A stretch of DNA of 64,000 bases from an uncultured Lachnospiraceae bacterium (GCA_910587305.1 CAJUKV010000005.1:59413-123412), one strand, 5' to 3'; counted from the first letter of the stretch, positions 33,746-43,160 are shown. Numbers and translations: made by a program. The notes: a model not told the origin generated them from the letters alone.

Positions 33746-33792
33746 AAGACCCCGGAGTGTGTGTTACTCAGCTCACATGCTCCGAGGTCTTT
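33746..33792 (+). terminator. Terminator after the GPH symporter gene
   Basis: AAGACCCCGGAG and CTCCGAGGTCTT pair with minor mismatches across an inner GTG/CAC extension. The T run is short in both directions, so efficiency is uncertain. The hairpin lies between convergent genes. Confidence 0.6.
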
Positions 33793-33832
33793 GCCGTGCG
33801 CCTGTCGGCGCACGTTTCCGTTCCTTATGAAA

Positions 33833-34840
33833 TCAATTTAAAATCAGATTGAGATATTTTTTAACGTTAATCATATTAGAAAATCCGATATCATATTGCC
33901 GGGAAATGTGATTGTAATATGATGCAATATCCTTTTTTTGAATAATTGTATTGCAGGTCTCTCCTTCCGAACATCCCTCCCGCGCTTTTTGATAGGGTTC
34001 TTCTTTATGGCATATTTTTTCCAATGCTTTGGCACTGTAAATATCGAAATAGTATTGTTTCACCATATCCAGCACTTTTAACTCTTTTTCATCAAATGCG
34101 GCTGTCCGGTAGACTTTAGGCAATGGCATATAGCGGAATCGTTTAAACAAATCATACACCTTAGGATAAACAGCTCCATGCGCCCATGCCTGACAATCAT
34201 CATGAAATATCTCACTACCTATTAGAGCCATGCTCCAGCTTTGGGTAAAATATAATAATTTTTGTAAAGCCAGATGGGTGATGGGCGTTTCTTCCGAAGA
34301 CTGCGCCAAAAACCAATTGACCACAGAAATAATTCTGCCTTGACTGACGCTTAGCATTTCTATTTTATTATTTAGTTGGTCTTGCGCCTTTTTTAATAAT
34401 TTTCTTTCGTTTTCTTCCGTGTGCTTTTCCCCGTATTCAGATAATAATTTCTGAAATATATATGGGTTTTTTAACTCCTTCAGCCTGTTGCTGTTTGTAA
34501 TATTAGGGGTATAGTTTCCGTTAATGTATCTCGTAAGGGTTATTTCTCCCCATCCTAATAATTTACTTAAGAATTTTTGGCTGATATTGTAAGATTCTAA
34601 AATCTCCAATATTTCTTCACGGGTTATGAGTTTGCGCTGCTCCCGTATTTTTTTGTTTGCTTTTTGCGCTATTTCATTCTCAAGTTTTTCATCGTATATG
34701 GGAGCGCCACATTTCCTACAAAATGGGATATTCACCAAAATTTCAAAACTATAACCGTCTCCTTCATATACTCGGATAGTGTCTTTAAACTCATAATTAT
34801 TTTTGGCTCCACATTCAAAGCAGATTTTGTTATCTTCCAT
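33833..34840 (-). CDS. MqsA-like zinc finger/HTH antitoxin with C-terminal Panacea (DUF4065) domain
   Basis: The 335-residue protein starts with a four-cysteine zinc finger (CFECGAKN and CRKCGAP). A helix-turn-helix of the MqsA/HigA type follows (about 70-120, NISQKFLSKLLGWGEITLTR). After a helical linker, the C-terminal 170 residues (WFLAQSSEETPITHLALQKL, AWAHGAVYPKVYDLF) look like the Panacea/SocA (DUF4065) domain used by many antitoxins to neutralise toxins. The MqsR-like gene upstream on the same strand is the probable toxin, in the usual toxin-first MqsR-MqsA order. The HTH should bind the palindromes at 35465 and 35518. The region is clearly richer in AT than its surroundings. Confidence 0.82.
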   Translation of the reverse strand: MEDNKICFECGAKNNYEFKDTIRVYEGDGYSFEILVNIPFCRKCGAPIYDEKLENEIAQKANKKIREQRKLITREEILEILESYNISQKFLSKLLGWGEITLTRYINGNYTPNITNSNRLKELKNPYIFQKLLSEYGEKHTEENERKLLKKAQDQLNNKIEMLSVSQGRIISVVNWFLAQSSEETPITHLALQKLLYFTQSWSMALIGSEIFHDDCQAWAHGAVYPKVYDLFKRFRYMPLPKVYRTAAFDEKELKVLDMVKQYYFDIYSAKALEKICHKEEPYQKAREGCSEGETCNTIIQKKDIASYYNHISRQYDIGFSNMINVKKYLNLILN

Positions 34841-34985
34841 TTTAACGCTCCTTTCTTCTTTTTCTTTCCTTTTATCAATTTCTATTCTCCGGGTATGTAT
34901 TTTATTTATATCTACTTTTGGCAGGGGTAGCCTGCCAAACAGGTATGAATCATTTTCAATTTTAGTATATACTTAACTTATATCG

Positions 34986-35402
34986 TTATGCTTTATAGGG
35001 AAATTCCAACTTCTTGTTATAAACTCCGGGTTCTTCCGGATGGAACGACATAATCAGTAAAAATTTATTCTCAAACACTCTAATCTTCAATTTAATATAC
35101 AGGTCTTCCTCTTTATCAACCATATTTTTAGTAATTCCAAATATCCAGACTTGTTCTTCTTTAAAATATGCATTTGTCTCATCTGCGGTATAGCTATAAT
35201 TGGGAAGCTTCAGTTCATAGACTACATTCTTAATATCTTCCAGACTGATTCCGGTTTCCGCCATGTATGTCAATGTCTTGTTAACTCTGTTACCTTTCCA
35301 CGGTTTGTTATTTATTTGCAGGTTGGTTCCCTTGAGAATGATAGCTTTAACATCTTCTAAAAACCGGTTTACTTCATCTTTTGTTTTTCGGTACTTTGCC
35401 AT
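34986..35402 (-). CDS. MqsR-like toxin (putative mRNA interferase)
   Basis: The 138-residue protein resembles the MqsR group of RelE-fold toxins. The C-terminal half, with EEQVWIFGITKNM, LYIKLKIRVFENKFLLIMSF and a final HPEE, follows the strand pattern of MqsR (TIWQDVY...VYLKITV...LIVSFKE). The N terminus is longer than in E. coli MqsR and lysine-rich. ATG 35402 follows GAGGAGGA; the longer frame to 35453 has no better site. It lies 145 bp before the MqsA/Panacea antitoxin gene on the same strand, so the two form a toxin-antitoxin pair. Catalytic residues cannot be assigned with confidence by eye. Confidence 0.75.
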   Translation of the reverse strand: MAKYRKTKDEVNRFLEDVKAIILKGTNLQINNKPWKGNRVNKTLTYMAETGISLEDIKNVVYELKLPNYSYTADETNAYFKEEQVWIFGITKNMVDKEEDLYIKLKIRVFENKFLLIMSFHPEEPGVYNKKLEFPYKA

Positions 35403-35464
35403 AGCATTCCTCCTCTCATGTATACGCATTATGTAATGCGCCAATAATATCATTTCTTAATATG

Positions 35465-35477
35465 GTATCATTGATAC
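35465..35477. promoter_or_regulatory. Operator palindrome 1 of the toxin-antitoxin promoter
   Basis: GTATCATTGATAC is a palindrome with a single central base. It lies just downstream of the minus-strand -10 box. Its partner lies 53 bp away (centre to centre), about five helical turns. Confidence 0.7.
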
Positions 35478-35481
35478 TACT

Positions 35482-35509
35482 ATTATATCATATAGTTTCC
35501 TGAAGTCAA
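35482..35509 (-). promoter_or_regulatory. Promoter of the MqsR/Panacea operon
   Basis: On the minus strand TTGACT (35504-35509) and TATAAT (35482-35487) are separated by 16 bp. The promoter sits exactly between the two operator palindromes, which fits repression by the antitoxin. Confidence 0.7.
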
Positions 35510-35517
35510 TGTTTATA

Positions 35518-35530
35518 GTATCAATGATAT
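35518..35530. promoter_or_regulatory. Operator palindrome 2 of the toxin-antitoxin promoter
   Basis: GTATCAATGATAT repeats the GTATCA-N-TGATAC half-sites with one change and lies just upstream of the -35 box. Confidence 0.7.
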
Positions 35531-35581
35531 CGTACAATTATTAAATAGAGCATGTTGAGTGATCGAAATGAGGAGGAAAGC

Positions 35582-35612
35582 AAAAACCCCGTAGCTTAGC
35601 CGCGGGGTTTTT
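35582..35612 (-). terminator. Terminator of the GH31 gene
   Basis: AAAAACCCCG and CGGGGTTTTT form a 10-bp stem that works in both orientations. On the minus strand it ends the GH31 transcript 12 bp after its stop codon. Confidence 0.85.
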
Positions 35613-35623
35613 AGTCCATTCTT

Positions 35624-37876
35624 TTACTGACAAAGAGTAACTTCCAAATCCGCCCCCAACACTTCCCAGCTGACGGAAGCATCCCCGCCTGTTATGCGCA
35701 AATCAATGGTATTTCCTTTCCGCAGCGCTTCCACATGCATTTTGCTGTTTCCCAGCTGATCTGTCACCGTGGTTTCGGCGCTCATGCCGTCTTCCGGCAG
35801 GTAGAGGAGCAGGTGGGGATTACAGGAAAAATCGTAATCGGGATGGGTATTTTCCCGGCCGGTGGCGAGGATGGTTCCCGGTTTTACAAGCAGGGGCAGA
35901 GTGAGAAAATCATGGGTTTCTTTTTGCCACATGCCGCCCGTAACAGTCCGCCCGGTGAGAAGGTTATACCAGTCGCCCTTTGGCAGGTAGTATTCCACCT
36001 GTCCGCCTGACCGGAAAACAGGCGCTACGAGAAGGGAATCGCCCAGCATATACTGCCTGTCCAGGGTATCGCAGGCATGGTCAAACGGAAATTCCACAAA
36101 CATGGGGCGCAGCATGGGGATGCCTTCTTCATGGGCTATCACCGCCTGGCGGTAGAGATAAGGCATCAGGGCGCATTTGAGCTTGACAAACTTGCGCAGC
36201 ACGTCGCAGGCTTCCTGGTCAAAAAGCCATGGTACCCGGTAGGAGGAGGAGCCGTGGAGACGGCTGTGGGAGCTTAAAAGCCCAAACTGGCACCAGCGTT
36301 TGTACACGTCCGCAGGAGCGGTCTGCTCGAAACCGCCCATATCATGGCTCCAGAAACCAAAGCCGGCGCAGGCAAGGGAAAGGCCGCCGCGCAGGGTTTC
36401 CGCCATGGAAGGATAGGAAGCGGAGCAGTCGCCGCCCCAATGGGCAGGGAACTGCTGACCCCCTGTGGTGGCGGAACGGGCAAACAGTACGGCTTCCCCG
36501 CGCCCCCTTTCACGCTCCAAAAGCGCAAAGACACACTGATTATAAAGGAAGGTATAGTAATTGTGCATTTTTACAGGGTCGGAACCGTCAAAATATACGA
36601 TATCCTTGACGGGGATTCTTTCGCCAAAATCCGTCTTGAAGCAGTCCACACCCATATCCAAAAGGGTTTTCAATTTTTCCTGATACCAGATGACGGCGTC
36701 GGGATTTGTGAAATCCACAAGGCCCATTCCGGCCTGCCACATATCGGTCTGCCATACGCCGCCGCCCACTTTCTTTAAAAGGTAGCCCCCCGCCATGGCC
36801 TCCTCAAAGAGAGGGGATTTCTGGCCAATATAAGGATTAATCCATACGCAGATTTTCAGTCCCTTATCGTGGTAACGCTTTAACATTCCGGCAGGATCCG
36901 GGAAGGTTTTGGGATCCCAGGTGAAATTGCACCACTCGTAGGCGTCCATCCAGTAACAGTCAAAATGAAAAACATGTAAAGGAATATCCCGGTCGGCCAT
37001 TCCGTCTATAAAACCGGAGGTGGTTTCCTCATCATAATCTGTAGTGAAGGATGTGGTAAGCCACAGCCCAAAAGACCAGGCGGGGGGAAGGGCGGGCTTT
37101 CCGGTCAGCTGTGCATATTTTGCAATTGTGCCCTTCGGGGTGGAGCCGTTTATAAAGTAGTAATCCATCCGCTCGCCCTCCACGGAAAACTGCACCCGCT
37201 CAACTTTTTCGCTGGCAATCTCATAGGAGACATCGCCCGCGCTGTCCACCAAAACGCCGTAGCCTTTGTTGGTGATATAAAAAGGAATATTTTTATAGGA
37301 AATCTCGCTGGCAGTGCCGCCGTCCTCGTTCCACATATCCACAATCTGGCCGTTTTTTACAAAAGGAGTGAAGCGTTCGCCCAGCCCGTAAACATATTCG
37401 TCAATGTCAAGGGAGAGCTGTTCCACCATATAAGACTTGCCTGTTTCATTGTTTTTCATGCGGGCCATATTGCGAAAGCCGGTGTCGGTTAGAAGGCGCT
37501 GCCCGTCAAAAAAGCGAATGCCCCAGCTGCCCGGCCGTTTATCTACAATAGCCCGGGTATGGCCGCTCTCATAAATAATTTCCGTATCTGTTTCGGAGAT
37601 GGAAACCTCAGGCCCGTTTTCGGTTACCTGGAAAAATGGGCCCATATAGGGTTCTCCCTGAAAATGGGTGATGGAAACCTTAATTACATCCTCCATGGGA
37701 CTGCTGAGCCGGACGGTAAGCATACCTATGTTGAGGCAGTCGCCCCGCCCTGTAATGTGTTTTTCCGGGGCATAGACGGTTAATTCGCTTCCCGAAATCC
37801 GGTGATCTGCATATTCTACTGCATAGAGGGGTGTTATTTCTTTTCTTACCAACCAATATCCTGATGTAAATTTCAT
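35624..37876 (-). CDS. GH31 alpha-xylosidase (YicI-like)
   Basis: The 750-residue enzyme carries the GH31 nucleophile Asp416 in CFKTDFGERIP and the acid/base Asp483 in WGGDCSASYPSM, at nearly the positions known for E. coli YicI. The KTDFGERIP sequence is typical of alpha-xylosidases, which remove alpha-linked xylose from isoprimeverose and xyloglucan fragments. There is no signal peptide, so the enzyme is cytoplasmic. It is divergent from a LacI-type regulator that probably controls it. ATG 37876 follows GAGGAG; the upstream frame to 37912 runs into a Q-type repeat. An alpha-glucosidase activity cannot be fully excluded. Confidence 0.9.
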   Translation of the reverse strand: MKFTSGYWLVRKEITPLYAVEYADHRISGSELTVYAPEKHITGRGDCLNIGMLTVRLSSPMEDVIKVSITHFQGEPYMGPFFQVTENGPEVSISETDTEIIYESGHTRAIVDKRPGSWGIRFFDGQRLLTDTGFRNMARMKNNETGKSYMVEQLSLDIDEYVYGLGERFTPFVKNGQIVDMWNEDGGTASEISYKNIPFYITNKGYGVLVDSAGDVSYEIASEKVERVQFSVEGERMDYYFINGSTPKGTIAKYAQLTGKPALPPAWSFGLWLTTSFTTDYDEETTSGFIDGMADRDIPLHVFHFDCYWMDAYEWCNFTWDPKTFPDPAGMLKRYHDKGLKICVWINPYIGQKSPLFEEAMAGGYLLKKVGGGVWQTDMWQAGMGLVDFTNPDAVIWYQEKLKTLLDMGVDCFKTDFGERIPVKDIVYFDGSDPVKMHNYYTFLYNQCVFALLERERGRGEAVLFARSATTGGQQFPAHWGGDCSASYPSMAETLRGGLSLACAGFGFWSHDMGGFEQTAPADVYKRWCQFGLLSSHSRLHGSSSYRVPWLFDQEACDVLRKFVKLKCALMPYLYRQAVIAHEEGIPMLRPMFVEFPFDHACDTLDRQYMLGDSLLVAPVFRSGGQVEYYLPKGDWYNLLTGRTVTGGMWQKETHDFLTLPLLVKPGTILATGRENTHPDYDFSCNPHLLLYLPEDGMSAETTVTDQLGNSKMHVEALRKGNTIDLRITGGDASVSWEVLGADLEVTLCQ

Positions 37877-37878
37877 AG

Positions 37879-37917
37879 TTCTCCTCATTTCTGCCAGGTG
37901 AGCAAAGTTCACCTTTG
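37879..37917 (-). repeat. Q-type leader repeat, copy 1 (minus strand, partial), carrying the GH31 ribosome site
   Basis: Read on the minus strand it gives GCAAAGGTGAAC, a hairpin AGGTGAAC / GTTCACCT with a slipped loop, and GGCAGAAATGAGGAG just before the GH31 ATG. The same order occurs before metF (59160-59199) and at the right edge of the window. Confidence 0.75.
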
Positions 37918-37931
37918 CTTTATTTTTGCAT

Positions 37932-37951
37932 TAGTTTGGAAGTTTACTTCC
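37932..37951. repeat. Isolated L-type stem
   Basis: GTTTGGAAGTTTACTTCCAA is an inverted repeat like stem 1 of the L repeats before GH78, secA and tex, here without the second stem or ribosome site. Confidence 0.5.
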
Positions 37952-37978
37952 AACCCTGTTATCCTTCTGACTAATTAC

Positions 37979-38008
37979 ATTATAATATAGATGGCATGGG
38001 AAACACAA
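37979..38008 (-). promoter_or_regulatory. Possible promoter of the GH31 gene
   Basis: On the minus strand TTGTGT (38003-38008) and TATAAT (37979-37984) are 18 bp apart. Confidence 0.45.
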
Positions 38009-38049
38009 TTTATTCTTGCATTTTTCAGGTTTATCTATTATCATAGATG

Positions 38050-38063
38050 GGAAATCGTTTTCC
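38050..38063. promoter_or_regulatory. LacI/GalR-type operator in the divergent region
   Basis: GGAAATCGTTTTCC is a near-perfect palindrome with the central CG typical of LacI-family operators. It lies between the GH31 and LacI-type genes and probably binds the latter. Confidence 0.6.
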
Positions 38064-38114
38064 ATAGGAAAATTTTTACAGAGATATTTCCAAAAGGGAA
38101 ACCGGAGGCGCTAT

Positions 38115-39104
38115 ATGGTATCAATTAAAGATGTGGCAAGACATGCGGGGGTGGCAATCTCCACGGTTTCTAAGGTTTTGAATCATTATCCAAATGTCAG
38201 CGAGGAAACAAAAGAAAAGGTGAACAAAGCGGTGGAGGATCTGAACTTTCTCCCTAATTCCGTGGCCGCCGCACTTTCCTCCAAGCAGGCCGGACGGGTG
38301 GCGCTGCTTGTGAATTTAAGCAAAAAAACCATGGTAATTGGCGAAATAGATTTGCAGTATATACAGGGCGCCATTAACGAGGCTATGGAGCTTAATTTAG
38401 ACGTTATTACTTTATTCTTTTCCATGTTTCAAAACAGGACCTTGGAGGAAATGACAAGATATTTAAAATCCCAGAGTATTACAGGCATTATTATTTATGG
38501 ACTGACCAAGGAGGATACGGCGCTCCATGAACTGATTGACAGCGGTCAGTTTAAATGTGTCTTAATCGACGCCCCTATTGTAAACGAGAACACTTCCAGC
38601 GTGGGAATTGACCATCTGAGGGCCCAGTATGATGTGGCCAGGAAAACCATAGAGGAAAATAACTGTAAAAAGGTATTATATATTACCGGCAAAAGAAACG
38701 GATATGTGACGGATGAAAGACTCCTTGGCATGGAAGAACTTTCAAAGGAGATGGGCCTTACCATGCTGATCTGCGAGGGGAACTTTTCGGAGCTGCTCTC
38801 CCGCAATATTACCTTAAAATATGGGCAGGATAATGATGTGGTGGTATGCGCGTCGGATTTGATGGCAATCGGCGCTATGAAGGCTTTAACGGAGATGGAC
38901 ATTTTCAGGCCTGTCTGCGGTTTTGACGGTATTATCCTGATGGGATATGTGGGCAAACAAATGAATACGGTGCGCCAGAACTTTGCGGAGATATCGGCTG
39001 CGGCCATGGAAGAGCTGCAAAGACTGATGAACGGGGGGAAGGGACGGAGAGTAGAGACGGCCTATAGCCTTGCAAGAATGAAATATATGGATATTATCTG
39101 CTGA
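38115..39104 (+). CDS. LacI-family transcriptional regulator
   Basis: The 329-residue protein has the LacI helix-turn-helix and hinge (VSIKDVARHAGVAISTVSKV, then SVAAALSSK). A sugar-binding periplasmic-protein-like domain follows, with GIDHLRAQYDVARKTIEEN and VVCASDLMAIGAMKAL. ATG 38115 follows CCGGAGG; the longer frame from 38016 crosses the operator. It is divergent from the GH31 alpha-xylosidase gene, so repression of that gene in the absence of a xylose-containing sugar is likely. Glycogen phosphorylase downstream has its own leader and may be independent. Confidence 0.93.
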   Translation: MVSIKDVARHAGVAISTVSKVLNHYPNVSEETKEKVNKAVEDLNFLPNSVAAALSSKQAGRVALLVNLSKKTMVIGEIDLQYIQGAINEAMELNLDVITLFFSMFQNRTLEEMTRYLKSQSITGIIIYGLTKEDTALHELIDSGQFKCVLIDAPIVNENTSSVGIDHLRAQYDVARKTIEENNCKKVLYITGKRNGYVTDERLLGMEELSKEMGLTMLICEGNFSELLSRNITLKYGQDNDVVVCASDLMAIGAMKALTEMDIFRPVCGFDGIILMGYVGKQMNTVRQNFAEISAAAMEELQRLMNGGKGRRVETAYSLARMKYMDIIC

Positions 39105-39165
39105 CAGGTTTATACTGTTATTTATAACATGTGTTTGAAATCAAAGTTACTATTTTGTCCAATAT

Positions 39166-39207
39166 CATTAAGTTAACGGCTGCGGAGGCCGGGCGCTAAA
39201 CTTAATG
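39166..39207. repeat. Short inverted repeat resembling the outer part of palindromic element copy 2
   Basis: CATTAAGTT and AACTTAATG enclose a GC-rich centre. The left half (through GCTGCGGAGGCCGGG) and the right half (CGCTAAACTTAATG) match the sequences flanking the core at 21705-21733 and 21874-21888. The core of about 130 bp is absent here. Confidence 0.7.
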
Positions 39208-39299
39208 ACAATGATTTATGACCCAGGAATGCGCACAGGCTGCGCATTTCGTAAGAACATGATTCAGGAGTATAAAGTATTTCAAAATGGAGGAAGATT

Positions 39300-41609
39300 A
39301 TGACAAAGCAGACGAACTTACAAAAGGATGTGTTAGTCCTTAACATGGAGCAGCAGCTGGAGGAAATTGCAGATCAGATGTTTGGCAAAAGCGTATCGGC
39401 TCTTACGGATACGGAGACCTATTATGTGCTGCTGGTGTATGTAAAGCGGCTGATGGCAGTGTCGGATGAAAACGAGGGGGAAAAGAAGGTATATTACATT
39501 TCCGCCGAATTTCTGATTGGAAAGCTGCTGTCCAACAATTTAATTAACTTAAGGATTTATCACAGGGTGGAAGAATTCCTGAAAAGCAAAGGGAAAAATC
39601 TTGCGGTGATCGAGGAGATTGAGCCGGAGCCTTCTCTTGGAAACGGCGGACTTGGAAGACTGGCCGCATGCTTTTTGGATTCTATTGCCACACTTGGTTT
39701 CCCGGGGGAAGGGATTGGACTGAATTATCATTTTGGTCTTTTTAAGCAGGTATTCAGGGACAGACTGCAGAATGCGGAAAAGAATGACTGGATAGAGGAA
39801 AATTCTTGGCTTACAAAGACAGACGTTACTTTTGACGTATATTTTGGCAAAAGAAAGGTAACCTCCCGTCTTTATAATATTGATACGGTGGGCTATCACA
39901 GCGGCGTGAATAAGCTGCGTCTGTTTGATATTGAATCCGTAGACGAAAGCATTGTCAAGGACGGCATTGACTTTGATAAAGAAGATATTGAAAAGAACCT
40001 CACGCTGTTTTTGTATCCGGATGATTCTGATGAGGCGGGACATTTGCTGCGTATATACCAGCAGTATTTTATGGTGTGCAATGCGGCCCAGCTGATCCTG
40101 CGCGAGATGAAGGAAAAGAAATATGATCTGCGCAAAATGTATGACCATGCGGTGATTCAGATAAACGATACCCATCCCACCATGATTATCCCTGAGCTGA
40201 TTCGTATTTTGGTGGAAGAGAAGGCTTTTACCATGGATGAGGCAATCGGGGTGGTGGAAAAAACCTGCGCTTACACCAATCATACGATTCTGGCGGAAGC
40301 TTTGGAAAAATGGCCTCTTGCTTATCTGGAAAAGGTGGTTCCCCAGCTTGTTCCTTATATTAAGGAGCTTGATAAGAGAGTTGCCCAAAAATATAAAGAT
40401 CCTAAGGTGCAGATCATTGACGGGGACGGCAGAGTGCACATGGCTCACATTGACATCCATTACGGATTCTCCGTAAACGGCGTGGCGGCTATTCATACGG
40501 AAATTCTGAAGGATACGGAGTTAAATGCCTTCTATAAGATCTATCCTGAGAAATTTAACAATAAGACCAACGGCATCACTTTTAGAAGATGGCTTGGCAG
40601 CTGTAACCGTGAGCTAAGTCATTTCCTTGCGGACACCATAGGGGACAGTTTTAAAAAGGATGCAAGTAAGCTTGAAAAGCTGCTGGAATATCAGGATGAG
40701 CCAAAGGTGCTTGACCGTCTGGGTGAAATTAAGATGAACCGTAAGAAGGAGCTGGTCGATTACATTCAAAAAGCGGAGGGGATCACCTTAGATCCGGAAT
40801 CAATCTTTGACATTCAGATTAAGAGACTTCACGAGTACAAACGGCAGCAGATGAACGCCCTTTATATCATTCATAAGTATCTGGAAATTAAGGCCGGTAA
40901 AAAGCCTGTAAGACCCCTTACCTTTATCTTTGGCGCAAAGGCGGCTCCTGCTTATGTAATTGCCCAGGATATTATCCACCTGATTTTGGTTCTCCAGGAG
41001 ATTGTAAATAACGATCCTGAGGTGAACCCCTACATGAAGGTGGTCATGGTGGAAAATTACAACGTAAGCTATGCGGAAAAGCTGATTCCCGCCTGCGATA
41101 TATCGGAGCAGATTTCCTTAGCCTCCAAGGAAGCGTCCGGAACCGGAAACATGAAGTTTATGTTAAACGGAGCGGTGACCTTAGGAACCTCGGACGGCGC
41201 GAATGTGGAAATCCATGAGCTGGTAGGAGATGATAACATTTATATTTTCGGAGAAAAATCCGAGGCGGTTATTGAACACTATGAGAAAGGGGATTATGTC
41301 TCTGAGGATTACTATAAAAAGAGCCCTGTTATAAAAGAAGCGGTTGATTTTATCATTGGAGAACAGGCTTTGGCAGCAGGCCATAAGGAGAACTTAGAGC
41401 GTCTTTATAAGGAGCTGTTAAACAAAGACTGGTTTATGACCCTGCTTGATTTGGAGGATTACATTGCGGTTAAGGATAAAGCCTTTGCGGATTATGAAGA
41501 CCGTCAGAAGTGGAAAAAGATGATGCTTGTCAATATTGCAAAGTCAGGGTTCTTTTCATCCGACAGAACCATAGCAGAGTATAACAGGGATATCTGGAAA
41601 TTGAAATAA
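39300..41609 (+). CDS. glgP: Glycogen/maltodextrin phosphorylase
   Basis: The 769-residue PLP enzyme releases glucose-1-phosphate from alpha-1,4-glucans. Typical stretches are [40 protein letters not shown] and [20 protein letters not shown], the last with the PLP-linked lysine, plus SDGANVEI. It is somewhat shorter than the usual 800-830 residues, with the shortening mainly near the N terminus and middle, but all active-site regions are present. The ribosome site GGAGGA is six bases upstream. It stands alone between a LacI gene and a trpB-like gene; no other glycogen genes are in the window. Confidence 0.94.
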   Translation: MTKQTNLQKDVLVLNMEQQLEEIADQMFGKSVSALTDTETYYVLLVYVKRLMAVSDENEGEKKVYYISAEFLIGKLLSNNLINLRIYHRVEEFLKSKGKNLAVIEEIEPEPSLGNGGLGRLAACFLDSIATLGFPGEGIGLNYHFGLFKQVFRDRLQNAEKNDWIEENSWLTKTDVTFDVYFGKRKVTSRLYNIDTVGYHSGVNKLRLFDIESVDESIVKDGIDFDKEDIEKNLTLFLYPDDSDEAGHLLRIYQQYFMVCNAAQLILREMKEKKYDLRKMYDHAVIQINDTHPTMIIPELIRILVEEKAFTMDEAIGVVEKTCAYTNHTILAEALEKWPLAYLEKVVPQLVPYIKELDKRVAQKYKDPKVQIIDGDGRVHMAHIDIHYGFSVNGVAAIHTEILKDTELNAFYKIYPEKFNNKTNGITFRRWLGSCNRELSHFLADTIGDSFKKDASKLEKLLEYQDEPKVLDRLGEIKMNRKKELVDYIQKAEGITLDPESIFDIQIKRLHEYKRQQMNALYIIHKYLEIKAGKKPVRPLTFIFGAKAAPAYVIAQDIIHLILVLQEIVNNDPEVNPYMKVVMVENYNVSYAEKLIPACDISEQISLASKEASGTGNMKFMLNGAVTLGTSDGANVEIHELVGDDNIYIFGEKSEAVIEHYEKGDYVSEDYYKKSPVIKEAVDFIIGEQALAAGHKENLERLYKELLNKDWFMTLLDLEDYIAVKDKAFADYEDRQKWKKMMLVNIAKSGFFSSDRTIAEYNRDIWKLK

Positions 41610-41721
41610 GACCGGATAGACGAACTGCTTTCCGCAGACAATGTGCTGCGGATGCATATATACCGTTAACAAGCGGTAAAAAAGAGAAAGCGCAAAAGGC
41701 GCGGAATGGAGAGTGAAAGCA

Positions 41722-43104
41722 ATGAGCAAAGAAATCCCTTACAAAATTTATCTGGAAGAACATGAGATGCCTGACAGCTGGTACAATGTGCGTGCGGATA
41801 TGAAAAATAAACCGGCGCCCCTTCTTAACCCGGGAACCTTAAAGCCATTGACCATTGAGGAAATGAGCGGCATTTTCTGTGAGGAATTGTGCAGACAGGA
41901 GTTAGACGACACAACCCCTTATTTTAAAATTCCGGATGAGATTAAAAGCTTTTATAAAATGTACCGTCCGTCGCCTTTGGTGCGAGCATATTGCCTGGAG
42001 GAGAAGCTTAAGACCCCGGCAAAAATCTATTACAAATTTGAAGGTAATAACACAAGCGGCAGCCATAAATTAAATTCCGCTATTGCCCAGGCGTATTATG
42101 CAAAAAACCAGGGACTTAAGGGCGTCACCACGGAGACAGGAGCGGGACAGTGGGGAACGGCGCTTTCCATGGCGTGCGCTTATCTTGGCCTGGACTGTCA
42201 GGTTTATATGGTGAAATGCTCTTATGAGCAAAAGCCTTTCCGCAGAGAGGTTATGCGGACTTACGGGGCAAATGTTACCCCCTCCCCCTCAGACACCACC
42301 AATGTGGGACGCAAGATTTTGGAGGAGTTCCCCGGTACCACGGGCAGCCTTGGCTGTGCCATATCGGAAGCGGTGGAGGCGGCAACCACCCAGGAAGGTT
42401 ACCGCTATGTGCTGGGCTCCGTGCTGACACAGGTTTTGCTGCATCAGTCGGTGATTGGTTTAGAGAGCAAGATTGCCATGGATAAATACGGGATTAAGCC
42501 GGATTTAATCATAGGCTGTGCGGGCGGCGGCTCCAATCTGGGCGGCTTGATATCACCCTTTATGGGAGAAAAACTGCGTGGAGAAGCGGACTATCGCTTT
42601 ATAGCGGTTGAACCTGCCTCATGCCCAAGCCTTACCAGAGGAAAATATGTGTATGATTTCTGTGATACCGGAAAAGTGTGTCCACTTGCAAAAATGTACA
42701 CCTTAGGCAGCGGCTTTATCCCGGCGCCCAACCATGCGGGGGGCCTTCGCTATCACGGCATGAGCTCCGTACTTTCCCAGCTGTATGCGGACGGTTATAT
42801 GGAGGCTGTCAGCGTGGAACAGACCGCCGTATTTAAGGCGGCGGAGCAGTTCGCAAGGGTAGAAGGTATTTTACCTGCGCCGGAAAGCTCTCATGCAATC
42901 AAAGTTGCCATAGACGAAGCGTTAAAGTGTAAGGAGACGGGGGAGGAAAAGACAATCCTCTTTGGCCTTACGGGAACAGGGTACTTTGATATGATGGCAT
43001 ACGAGCGCTTCCACAATGGGGAAATGACGGATTATATTCCTTCCGATGAGGATTTAGCGAAAGGCTTTGCAGGGATTCCGCAGTTTCCTGGGAATGAGAT
43101 ATAG
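41722..43104 (+). CDS. TrpB2-type tryptophan synthase beta chain
   Basis: The 460-residue PLP protein matches the TrpB2 group: SGSHKLNSAIAQAYYAKNQG with the PLP lysine, TETGAGQWGTALSMA, CAGGGSNLGGLISPF and PAPESSHAIKVAIDEA. TrpB2 proteins often occur without trpA and make tryptophan from indole and serine. No trpA or other trp gene is nearby, and I found no T-box leader. ATG 41722 follows GGAGAG; GTG 41713 overlaps that site. A hairpin at 43130-43160 can end the transcript. Confidence 0.9.
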   Translation: MSKEIPYKIYLEEHEMPDSWYNVRADMKNKPAPLLNPGTLKPLTIEEMSGIFCEELCRQELDDTTPYFKIPDEIKSFYKMYRPSPLVRAYCLEEKLKTPAKIYYKFEGNNTSGSHKLNSAIAQAYYAKNQGLKGVTTETGAGQWGTALSMACAYLGLDCQVYMVKCSYEQKPFRREVMRTYGANVTPSPSDTTNVGRKILEEFPGTTGSLGCAISEAVEAATTQEGYRYVLGSVLTQVLLHQSVIGLESKIAMDKYGIKPDLIIGCAGGGSNLGGLISPFMGEKLRGEADYRFIAVEPASCPSLTRGKYVYDFCDTGKVCPLAKMYTLGSGFIPAPNHAGGLRYHGMSSVLSQLYADGYMEAVSVEQTAVFKAAEQFARVEGILPAPESSHAIKVAIDEALKCKETGEEKTILFGLTGTGYFDMMAYERFHNGEMTDYIPSDEDLAKGFAGIPQFPGNEI

Positions 43105-43129
43105 AAATAAAAAGGGATGAAAAAATGTG

Positions 43130-43160
43130 TCGGGTGGTCATTGTGCCACCCGAATATTTT
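43130..43160. terminator. Hairpin between convergent trpB-like and kinase genes
   Basis: TCGGGTGG and CCACCCGA form an 8-bp stem with an 8-base loop, followed by ATATTTT on the plus strand and ACACATTTTTT on the minus strand. It overlaps the last codons of the minus-strand kinase gene. Confidence 0.55.

Noticed and set aside
34664..34930. 88-codon plus-strand ORF across the antitoxin start
   Set aside because: Shadow of the minus-strand antitoxin gene and its leader, very rich in Phe and Ile, no ribosome site.
41610..41721. T-box or trp attenuator before the trpB-like gene
   Set aside because: No T-box sequence, no tryptophan-rich leader peptide and no antiterminator pair could be seen.
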